A DNA stretch of 64,000 nt from Trochalopteron elliotii (Eukaryota; Chordata; Aves; Passeriformes; Leiothrichidae), in assembly GCA_024734555.1 (NCBI GenBank), contig JANPWX010000010.1, forward strand, positions 1,989,010 to 2,053,009, read 5' to 3'. Shown here piece by piece: positions 28,101 to 38,675 of this stretch. Each line of letters opens with the position of its first letter. The first letter of the stretch is position 1. The position numbers and the translations under genes were made by a program. The notes beneath the pieces are model-generated. The model saw only the letters and a list, made by a program, of their open reading frames with translations, did no database searches and was not told the DNA's origin.

Positions 28101-30428
28101 TTTTTCCCTGCAATCACTGTAATAATTTTACTGAAATACCACTATTGGTATTTATCAAAATTGAAATGACCATCTGCCTATTTTGGCTTAAAATGCCCCT
28201 TTTAAATCACATGCCAGCTAAGGTGGGTGCTGCTTCCTTTCTGAGTTCTGCATGCACACAGTTTGGATTATCCTCGCTCAACTAAGGAAAACATTAAAAC
28301 ATTTTTTTAATTGGCTCTAAGTGATAAGGAAGGAGCAACTCTGCAATGTATGTGTATTTAAACAGCCACTATGGAAATAAATATGTAAATCCATGTAACA
28401 TTGAGGTAACAGAATCATAATTAAAAATACATTGGTGAGTCCAGGCGCCTGTCAAAGGTTACCCATTCATTGACAATGAAGGTTACAAAGACAGCAAACA
28501 GCTTTTTTAGAGACTAAACCCTCTTTTAGCATCTGGCTTAACATCCAAAGGTTTTCACTCCCATTCCAAATGGGAAACTCTCATCAGGTTCTCGTAATTT
28601 TGTATCTGAGATACTGCAATGGTCCTTTCTCTGCCTCTGCTCAATTACATCCATTCAGATACTTCCCAAAAGACCATTTCCTTTTTTACTGTTTTGTCCC
28701 AGAGACCACTTTCCCTCCACCTTCCTATCACAGCAATCAAAACCACACCCATCTACATTCCCACTCCTTTATCAACAGGGTGGATTCACAGGCTGGTGGT
28801 GAGCCTTCAATCATTCTCTCTCTAATTTTGCAACAAGACTTCCCAGGTGAGGTTTCATTTACTGTTAAGTGATTTAATCTACAAAAAGGAGCAACCCCCC
28901 TCCCCTGTAACTCTCAGGCACATCACTCCTTATTTTTCCCATGCATTTGCTTTTCAATCCGATCTCACAGGGAGCTGATTTGGAAAACACAAGTCCTTAC
29001 AAAAGAGTAATTTTTCTTCTAGTTTAACCTCCTAGACAGGCTCACTGTAATGGTGGAACGAGCACAGGAGCCAGTGGAAAACAGGGCCCACGACTTTGCA
29101 TTTTGGTGACAGACATTCCTTGGATCAGGTTTGCTGTAATGTGAAGCCTTCTCTCAGGCTCTCCCTCATGCTATGTAAGCCTAAGTAGCACAGGGACTCC
29201 TCTTATCTTGGAACTCTAAACTTCCATGCTGAGGATAAAAATATTTTCTAACTGATGCACAGGAACTAATTCCAGCAGGTTATTGTTTCCATCTATCTGT
29301 ATTGCCCAGCTATAACCTCTATTATTCTGGAATTGTGAATGCAGGGGAAACATTCTTCATGTCTGTTTCCACACAGCAGAGGTCAGAGCATCATGTTTTA
29401 CTCTATTTTCATTCTGGTTAACTGTTCACTTTAATATAAGTCTGTTAAAATTCTATTGAAAACTGAACTGAAATCCAGCTGATGCAAGTCTTCACTAACA
29501 GAATCTGAGGCACAAAAAGAGGAATCCGAGGAGAAAAAAAACCCTGCAAACTTTCTCTATTCTTTTTTGTTACTGATTCAAACCCCTGGGCTCTTCTTGA
29601 CATCTCATCATGGAAATATGGTCAGTGAAGGTCAAAAAAGCAACAGTTGTCCACACTTCAACAGAAGCTAATTTCTAAGTATTAGAAAAGCAAACTTTTG
29701 TTTCAAGGCAGTTGCAGGAGTGAACTAACCAGGGAAGCCACACTACAGCCCACACAAAGGAGGGACACATTTAAAGGAAGAGAAGCAAACAGAACTTAAA
29801 TTGGAGCTCATGCCACGTCTGCAAATCAGGCCTGCTGACAGAACAGACAGCAGGACAAGAAACGTCCACATGATTATTTGGTCCAAGTCACATAACAAAG
29901 CTGTACTGACACATGAATCAAAACTGAAAATGGGACCAAAAATATTACACAGTAAGCTTCTCCAGAGCTCTCCTATTTCTCAGAGCCTCCTGACCTTTTG
30001 GGACCACTTCTTTGAGGGAATTTCTTTGGCCAAGTAAATACAGACATACAACAATCTAAGAAGTGTTTTAAAAGGGTAACTGATCTAACTGCAACTAATT
30101 CAATTATGAGATACACCCTAAAAGCAGGACACAAAGGTCTGATCACCAGAGTTGCCTCTCAAGTGGAAAATCAATGAGACATGAGTCACAAGGGATAAAA
30201 TGACAGTAACTGGCCTGCCTTTACCTCCAGAACCCAAAAGAGAGGCACAACACATCCCCCGATATTCAAAATTCTGATTGAAGGAAAAAACAGCCCTTCA
30301 TGTAACAGGTGAATTTCCAATCAAACTGCTTCTTGGCTGGAATTAACCAGAGAGATTTTCAGATCATGAGAGATGTAACTGAAATTCATCTGTATTAAGA
30401 AGGAATCTGTTACCTGTATTGTTGGTGT

Positions 30429-30449
30429 GGGTGGGGTTTTTTGGGTGGG
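30429..30449 (+). other. Predicted G-quadruplex motif
   Basis: Four G-runs lie in 21 bases: GGG (30429-30431), GGGG (30433-30436), GGG (30443-30445) and GGG (30447-30449), with loops T, TTTTTT and T. A further GGGG lies at 30477-30480. The surrounding 30420-30490 is almost purely G and T on the plus strand, which is the template strand for ZZZ3. Confidence 0.7.
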
Positions 30450-33319
30450 TTTTTTTGTTTGTTTTGTTGCTTTTTTGGGGTTTTTCTGAGGTGCAGTCAG
30501 AACAACAACAAAAGACTGGCTATCAAGATCTTAACAGCAAAAAATCTGTTCCTGTATACTTGTATAATCAGAATGGTCTTGACAGCAAACTGTACTCCAA
30601 AAAGGCAAGCCATTTATGAGGATAGAGGATTCTCAAGCATTTGCAAAATTCACTTTGGTTCAACACTTCAGACCTCCAAAATCTATGTCAAGAAATCTGA
30701 AAAAGACAGACTTCACTTTGGGATGGGAGAGGTGCGGGACTAGGACATGATACCAGGAGTGAATGTTTCTCATTGTCCTATTCAGCACTGGCTGTCAGAT
30801 AACAGATATGTCAAGAACCTTTTTCATCTGAAGTATTTTAGGAATCCTTTTAACAAAGGATCACTGAATTGCCATGATCCAGAAAAATTCTCACCTGACC
30901 TCACTTAAGAGAAATTATGTAACTACACTTTATTCTGTTAGAAACCACTTCCCCACAGATGGATTTAAAACTATCCGTGCACATATGAAAAGTAATTGCA
31001 CTATAGCAGCCTCTACAATAATACTGTGAATAAAGATTTTGTTCAGTCTTTCTGCCTTTTTTAGAATGCTCTGAATATAGCAGAATTTCCAGAAAACTGA
31101 TGCAATAAACATCACGATTCCGCTGAAAATAAAGCACTAGTTAAAAATAAAAGAAAAAGCCCATAAGCTATACTGGCTTCTCATTTTGCCTATTTTCCCA
31201 AGGCTAAAAAAATAAACAGACCTGAACCAAACAAAACCAGAAATGTTGACTAGTGAGAAGACCTGAGAACATCTAGTTAGCTTTCTTTTTCCTGAAGCCC
31301 AGCTTTCAAGGAAATCCCCAAAGAACAGTGCTGGCAGCACAGCAAGGCACAGAAATATTGTCAAATCTTTCCAAGCAGCAATTAGACAGATCAGTTACTA
31401 ACAAAAGCAATACAATCATGTATCCTTAACCAGTAAAACTTGCTGCTAGTTATACTCTGACTTTTAGAGACATGGGCATAGAAAGCACAAGTAAATGAAA
31501 AGAAAGTAATGGGTAGAAAAGATGTACTAATATATTCTAACTTTAAAATTATTAATAAAGGACGATTTTTGAAGTTGCCAATTTTTTTTTACATTGGAAA
31601 TAGGAAAATAACCTGAAGGAAACAAACCACAGCATCTGTTGAAATGTTAACAGCTTTCTACTCCAAATCTTTAACCAGTCACCATCTATGCACTGCTCCA
31701 GCCAACTCTGCTCCAAACTCCAGGTCAAAGCAGCCTTTTCCAGGCTGTCCTGTCTGACAGTGGCACCCCAGTTCCAGCTCCTGAGGTGCAGCTTAGGGAA
31801 CAGGTGCATCTGCCTCTGCCTAAGACTTAAGCCCTTGTGCCCTTATTACATGAGACACCACAAGCCCTCTGTGCCAGGCTACAAAAAAGCCTCTGTACTG
31901 CAGTGACACATAGAAGGAAAATCCCTGGAAGACCTAAAATACTTGAGAAAGGGAACAAATTCCTTTTCTGACATCAGTCTAACACAGTGAACAGTGTTTG
32001 CATTCTTCTTTTATTGACTTCCAGGTGTATATAAGCAAACACAACACCAGGATCTAGACCCAGTGCCCTGTCAGTTACCAACACTTTGTTTCTCGATGGT
32101 TTAGTCACAATTTCCCATCAATTATAACAAAGATAATGCTGATAGCCTGTGCAGTGAAAGTACACATTAAGTTTAATCCATATAACTGGTGAGATGGAAA
32201 AATGTACTAAAAGTCTAATTACAATTAGGCTGTAATAAATTGAAAGCATCATTTTATGTTAATCCTCTACACTCTTCTTAAATTGTCAGGAATGTGACAC
32301 TTGTTTCACTTTAACCCTTTCCAGAGCACAGACATATATGACACAAAGCTTATCCTTCACTTGCCCTTAACTCTGAGGCAGCTTTGTCACATTTCAAAAA
32401 TCAGAAATGCTTGAACAAGGTCACATGGTGTGTAAGCAGTTGATTTTGAATAGAAAAAATGCAGAATAAGGCATTAAACTGAATTTAGTTCAAAAAGTTC
32501 TATCAAATTTTTCAGTACTTCTAACTCTAAAAGCTTTAAATAATTTATGTTAACGTTAGTTCTTCCAGTTTAATCAAATATTTTTAAATCCCCCAAAAGA
32601 GTCCCAAAGGAGAAATTTTGTATAAAACTGGTATATGTAATAGACAGGATCCATTTCTGTTCAAGCTTATTTATACTGCTATTACATAGCAATGGGCATA
32701 AAAGACCGAAATCTATTCCTAACACATGGAACACAAACTGATTTTAAATAACAATATATTTATATAACAAACACTTCAGGAACCTTATGACTATCAGTGG
32801 TGACTAACCCTCAACATACATGTCTCAGATATTACTGCAATCTCAATTTTACAGAGAGGTTGAAGTTGCTCTGTTTTAGAGCCTGCAATGCACCTCATTC
32901 CCTGGCTCATTAGAATTTATCTTCTGAGCTTTGCTTCTCTTGAATGAAGTCTTCTGAAAGACTTTACCTCAGTTTCTTTCTTTTAGATCACTAAAACCAC
33001 TTAAAGGCAAATGAAAGATATTAAATCTACAATAAAGGCTTTATTAAAGTTATCTTCTATGTGGCATTACAGATGGCTTTAAAAGACCCTTTATAAAAAC
33101 CCTTTAATGAATATATTTGGTAGAGGTTTTTTAACTAAATCTTACAACTGTTACATCACTAATTCTTTTTCTCCATCATGTTGTTTTGCTGTTTTACGTT
33201 TTTAAACCATGACCAGCAATATTACAAAAATCAAAAAATGAGGAAAGATCTAAATGCGAAAAAGTCACCTTACATCCTATGCCAAGGACAGAAAACTACA
33301 CCTCAATAACCTCTAAAAG

Positions 33320-33800
33320 GAGGTTATTTAACATTTTCTAGAGCACTTTCAGCAATAGATATCCCATTACTGCCCTCAGATATTCAACCCTGTGATTATC
33401 TATCCTGGACAGATAATCTTTCCTGGAGCTGGAAAGTTTTTCCTGACATCAAAATCTCTTTTTGTGCTCTTTAGGACTATTATTTCGTATCCCACCTAGA
33501 GAGAACAGTTTCTTACATTATTCTCTGTTCCAAACTTTACCATATTTGAAGCCTATTATTATGTCTCCCCATCTCTGCTAAAGACTAAACAAGTACAATT
33601 CTTTCAGTCCTTCCTTAAAGGTCATTATTGCACCTCTTCTAAAAGCTCTCAGCTGGTGCAAATCTGTTTGAAGCAGAGTAACAAGAACAGAGACACTGCA
33701 TTATCCCAGGCCTGACACTGAGCACCGCAGAGCAACTCCCCTCTCACAGGCAACAACGATCCTGTTCATAAATCCCAGTGAGACTCTGGGCTTTTCACAG
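33320..33800 (-). mobile_element. Ancient CR1 (L3-like) fragment
   Basis: The plus strand resembles antisense old CR1. Landmarks are TTTTTCCTGACATCAAAATC near 33440, TTTGAAGCCTATTATTATGT near 33550, CAATTCTTTCAGTCCTTCCT near 33600, and the GCCTGACACTGAGCACCGCAG region near 33710, which corresponds to the usual segment on an additional-allele-like GAGGCCTCACCAGTGC motif. It is heavily diverged and the edges are approximate. Confidence 0.62.
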
Positions 33801-34483
33801 AATTGTCACCACTCCACTGTGTTCATTTTGTGATACAGCTGCTTATTTACAGAACTGTTGCCCAGCCAAGTGTTTCTTATATCTAAATTTATCCTTTCTA
33901 GCCAAAGGTACTGTTTTGTGTTTCTCTTTCCCGAACTCCATCCCATGCAGTTCAGGTCATTCATCCAGTGTTCCAAGACTATTTCACACTAATGCTTGTT
34001 TGTATTCCCTCCCACATTTGTCCTGTCAGGCAATTAGTAAATCTGCTTTGTTCTATCACCCAGGCCACAGAATGAAAAAATAGACAGGAATAAATTCAGA
34101 AAATACGACTGCACAAGACACATCCATGCCTTCAACCTGAAATGTTCTTAAAGCATTTATTTAATAAGTAATTAAGCAGCATGGCAAAACTCCTCTGACA
34201 GTATCTATCTTCAGTGTTTCTAGATTCTTTGGCTGGGGAGGTAACATTCCTAACTTCAACACTACTGCACAGGCAGAGTATGTTTCAAACACAAACATAC
34301 ACAGCAAGTTCCGTCACTCTCCTCCCTCTTTAATTCATTTCTGTGTGGCACAGTAACCCAGTTGCAAAGCTCCTCCAATTTGGGCTATCTCCCTGTTTTT
34401 CCCTCCTAAACTAGAGATACTGCAGAGACCCTTCACACAAAAACCCCACACCACCAGCTCTGAAAAATTCAGCTCTCATGAAC

Positions 34484-34501
34484 ATATATATATATATATA
34501 T
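34484..34501. repeat. AT dinucleotide microsatellite
   Basis: About nine uninterrupted AT units in the ZZZ3 5' intron. Confidence 0.9.
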
Positions 34502-36139
34502 CTGCTAATAAAACTAATACATCAACAAAAAGCAGGATGTTATAATTTATGTACCAACATGTAAACTCTCAGGAACGCTCCTTTCCTCTCTGACTTTCAA
34601 ATTTTCTAATTGAAGTGTTTTAAACAAAGTTAGAATCATCCTTTTCAGGCAAAAAAGTCAGCTACTTCTCATGACAAGAGATTACTAAAATCACACTTCT
34701 CTGCTACTAATATATAAAGATAAGCTCTTACACTTCTTACTGATACTTTGTCAGCATGTGTTCATCCCTAATCACAACAAATATTTGTGTTTAAATACTG
34801 TATTTAAATCTGAACTACTAAAAACATCTTTAAAAATCTTGGACAATCAAATCGTCTATCTTGCCAACATTCATATTCCTATGTCATGTTCTTATGTCCT
34901 ATGATGAGGTTCAGAGGACCAGAAAAACTGGAGAGAAGCTAACAGCAATCTAAAACACTGCTACAAGGAGAATCAACTCTTTTCAGAAGCAACAAGAGAC
35001 AAAGCAGCCAGCTGTATCCAAAGCAAAAATACTGAAATTCAGTATCAGGTAAAACTTTCACCATGGGGGGGTGATGGAGCTGCTGAAACGAGCAACACAA
35101 GGAGGAACTCTGTCACCAGAGGGAATGAACCCACTGTGTTTCCAAAGGGCAGAGGAGTGGACTCAATGAGCTTTATGTATTTCTGTGTTTAACTGAATTC
35201 ATTATAAGCATCCAAACACTGAAGTAACTTTAAAGAACACTTATTTGAAGTTAAGCTACTAAGCTTTCGGAAGGAAGATACAACCAATTGCGGGTATAAG
35301 GGAAAGCAATTAAATGCAAACTGTTAACAAACACTCAAAATTTCAACACAAACCATAGAAGTTATCAACCTACTACACTACAAACCCCAAGAATTTTGAT
35401 TACAAAGCTGCACTCCAAAAAGGGAACCTTTTTAAAGGACTTTTTGTTTGAAACACAAGTGTCCAATAAGAACACACCATTTAATGCTCAGCTCTACACT
35501 TCTGAAGTGTCTTTTAGAGTTACTCAAACAGAAGGAAGGTTCTCAGAAAACTGGACCTACCATGATGGTTCTTGTACAACCACAGCAGTTTTTCAACCAC
35601 AAACCATATTTACAGTGTTCTTAGAACTGGAACAATATACCCTTAAGTGTTAAAAGTTTACCAGGAGCAAATTCTTATCAGCAGCAGCTTGACTTCCAGC
35701 AAAGAACACTTCATTTGGAAACTAAAAAAAATAACAACCAAAAAACACCTTACTACAGAAGTGAGAAAGTTTCTCAATTTCTGCAACTTCACTCCCGCCT
35801 ACAGAAGCGGCAGAATTTTTCTTCTCCAAGGTTTTTAAGGACAAGGTCTACAAATATCTGTCTGGAATAATCCAAGTAGTTTTAAACCAATCTAAGAGAA
35901 AGGGAACAATAGGTTCTACAGTACTGCATTCCTAGAACAGTGAGTACAATTTATATATATGGATGCAAGTGCCAAATACTTGATGAATAAATTCTCTCTT
36001 GCAAATCTGGTTCCTTATGACCAGAGAGACCTGTACCAGCAGTTCCCACACGCTTTGGGAAAACCAAAACAAAGCAAACTTCAATAGATTAGCCCTAGGG
36101 ATCTTAAAGAGGAGCTTGGAAATGTGAAAGGTAATTTAA

Positions 36140-36170
36140 AAGAAGAAGAAGAAAAAAAAGAACAAAAAAA
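36140..36170 (+). repeat. GAA / poly-A simple repeat
   Basis: Four AGA-type units followed by A-rich sequence; purine-only on the plus strand. Confidence 0.8.
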
Positions 36171-38036
36171 CTAAACAAGAATAAAAGCACAACTGGAAGC
36201 AGGGCAGACTGCAAAGACTTCTGTTCCAGCTTCCCCAGTACTTCTAGGAACATTAAGAAACACTTATCTTATTTCTCTTATGGTAAAAGAGCAGAGTACA
36301 AGTCTTCCCACTTTGTATCAACCACACAACTATTACTGACCAAAAGTCAACCAAAGTACCTAAAATGATCTGGAAGAACCAGTTACAGACAAATGGACCA
36401 AAAAAACCCAACCAGCCAACCAACAAAACCCCACAAGCACTTAAAGTCTCCTGGAAATACTGGAAGTGTAAAGCCTTCATTCTGCATGAGACTATGGACA
36501 GCATATCTCACTTTGTAATCTCACTACACAAGTATGTTAGAAACACTGATAAACATCAGAGCAGTCACATGCTGTTCAACTGTAGAACAAAAGCCCTTAT
36601 TAGGACAGATTCCCAAATTCCGTGAAATAAAGATCTAGTTATTTTTGCACATTAAATCCATAATAACACCAAGCCAAAGAATCCTATTTGCTATTTCTCT
36701 TTTTCCAGAAATGTTAAAAATGATGAGACGAGACATGATTGAGCTCAATCACTAAATACCTCAATAAGCTATTTAAAATAGCCTCTCACTTTGTAATTAT
36801 ACACTTGGAGTATGCAAGGCAAAGGAAAAATCATATCACTTATCAGTGGTACAACTGAGAATTGCTACAACTACCTATGATAGACTAAGCAAAACCATAA
36901 AGTATCAGCAGTATTTCAGTGTAAGGTCGTTCACTGCTGCTCCTCACTGACACACATGGTTGCACTGCGTAACACTCCTTCACAAAAAGCCTTTCAATTC
37001 AAGCCTGTAAATTCAAGGCATAGATTTTTTTTTTTTTATAGAATAAACATGACAGTGCTGGAAAAAGCCTGAAACCAAAGTTAAGTTCTTAATGACTCGC
37101 TAGAAGTCACATGTCAAACTGACTCAACTGCTAAGCCCTTCTAAGGTAAAGGGAAGCTTCTTCAGTTGAGTGACAATTTTCACCTGATAGTTATTTTTTT
37201 GAACATTTTCCCATACACTCTTTAAAGAGATTCATTTTTCTCCCCTGCTGTTTAACACACACGTTTTTTTCCCCCTTACACTTTTTTTCCACTTCTGATT
37301 TAGCAAATATTACTACTCTTAATCCAAAAGACAGTACAGTAAGATTAAAAGATGCTTAAAAACAAACCACAACAGTACCTTGTCAACTTCTTTTCTGAAA
37401 AGCTACACTTGCTTGTGTAAAGAACCACATTTTCCTAATCCCAAACCTACCAGACCCTACGAGAAGATCAGTCCTCGGAGCAGTTAGGACGGGAAGCTAG
37501 TATCTAACCACAGGTTAGAAATACACCCAAAAAGAATGCTCTTAAAAGGCTGCACAAGTCAGTATTTAATGTAAAATACAGGGTACACGCAGAGCTTCAC
37601 TTAAAAGCCTCAGTAAACAATCACTACATAGTGATAAGTATAGTATAACAACAATATCAATGGAAAACATGCAAATATATGTTCAACTATGGAAGAATTA
37701 CTACCTTTTTTTAAATAGTAACTGGAAACATATCTACAAAATAAAATTCAGAATGTCAAAGCCTCAAGAACATATTCCTTTATAAAAATTTAGTCTCTGT
37801 TATGTGTTAGCCTAGAAGCAGATTAGGAAAATACTCCAAGACTACAAAAACTGCCAACGTTACTAGATAATAACAAGGACAGAATACAAAACACCATAAG
37901 GAAGAAGAACCATATGCTCTCCCTTAAAAGAGATCGGGATTAGGAGACAAAGGGAATATTGCTCAGCTGGGACACTTGGATACGACTGGAATAATTTTTC
38001 TAAATACAAGAGAAAACAGAACTGTATGTTACAAGT

Positions 38037-38275
38037 TTGCGATGCCACGAGAGGATGTATCGTAGCCTCCATGAAGAGCAGACTTGGGACGTTAAACAGC
38101 TCTCCTTTGGACCCCTGCAGCCTCAACCATCAGCGCCCGTGTCCCTGCAGGGCAGCACAGCACAAACCCGGCCGAGAGCAGATGCGGCAGTCCGGGGGGC
38201 TCCAATAGATCGCCGTTTAGCGTCCCAAATCTGCAATACATAGTGCCTTTGTCACATCCTCTCGTGGCATCGCAA
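38037..38275. repeat. Imperfect inverted-repeat element with perfect 22-bp ends (MITE-like)
   Basis: The first 22 bases (38037-38058, beginning TTGCGATGCCACGAG) and the last 22 (38254-38275, ending CTCGTGGCATCGCAA) are exact reverse complements. A second block is also inverted: 38078-38097 against 38215-38234, 18 of 20 matching. Both blocks are separated from the ends by 19 bases on each side, so the symmetry is ungapped for about 60 bases and weaker similarity continues for roughly 20 more. The middle is GC-rich. This fits a small non-autonomous DNA transposon, or two copies of another repeat in opposite orientation. The right flank is an assembly gap, so no target-site duplication can be checked. 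Confidence 0.75.
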
Positions 38276-38675
38276 NNNNNNNNNNNNNNNNNNNNNNNNN
38301 NNNNNNNNNNNNNNNNNNNNNNNNNNNNNNNNNNNNNNNNNNNNNNNNNNNNNNNNNNNNNNNNNNNNNNNNNNNNNNNNNNNNNNNNNNNNNNNNNNNN
38401 NNNNNNNNNNNNNNNNNNNNNNNNNNNNNNNNNNNNNNNNNNNNNNNNNNNNNNNNNNNNNNNNNNNNNNNNNNNNNNNNNNNNNNNNNNNNNNNNNNNN
38501 NNNNNNNNNNNNNNNNNNNNNNNNNNNNNNNNNNNNNNNNNNNNNNNNNNNNNNNNNNNNNNNNNNNNNNNNNNNNNNNNNNNNNNNNNNNNNNNNNNNN
38601 NNNNNNNNNNNNNNNNNNNNNNNNNNNNNNNNNNNNNNNNNNNNNNNNNNNNNNNNNNNNNNNNNNNNNNNNNNN
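38276..38675. other. Assembly gap of 400 N
   Basis: Exactly 400 N. The round number may be an estimate. It sits in the most CpG-dense part of the window, typical of first exons lost from avian assemblies. Confidence 1.

Larger units (their letters stand above)
12607..38036 (-). other. ZZZ3: Long ZZZ3 5' intron (right boundary inferred)
   Basis: About 25 kb separate the acceptor of the start-codon exon from the CpG-rich block near 38 kb, where I infer the first exon. Other non-coding 5' UTR exons could lie inside; I cannot recognise them without transcript data. A CpG-bearing stretch at 37440-37510 is one weak candidate. The interval contains one avian CR1 3' fragment (13222-13545), a short CR1 tail (22989-23055), two older CR1 fragments (27625-28100 and 33320-33800), simple repeats and a G-quadruplex motif (30429-30449). 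No coding gene was recognised. Confidence 0.6.

Noticed and set aside
34484..34501. AT run as a TATA-type promoter
   Set aside because: It is a plain dinucleotide microsatellite deep in an intron with no other promoter signal.
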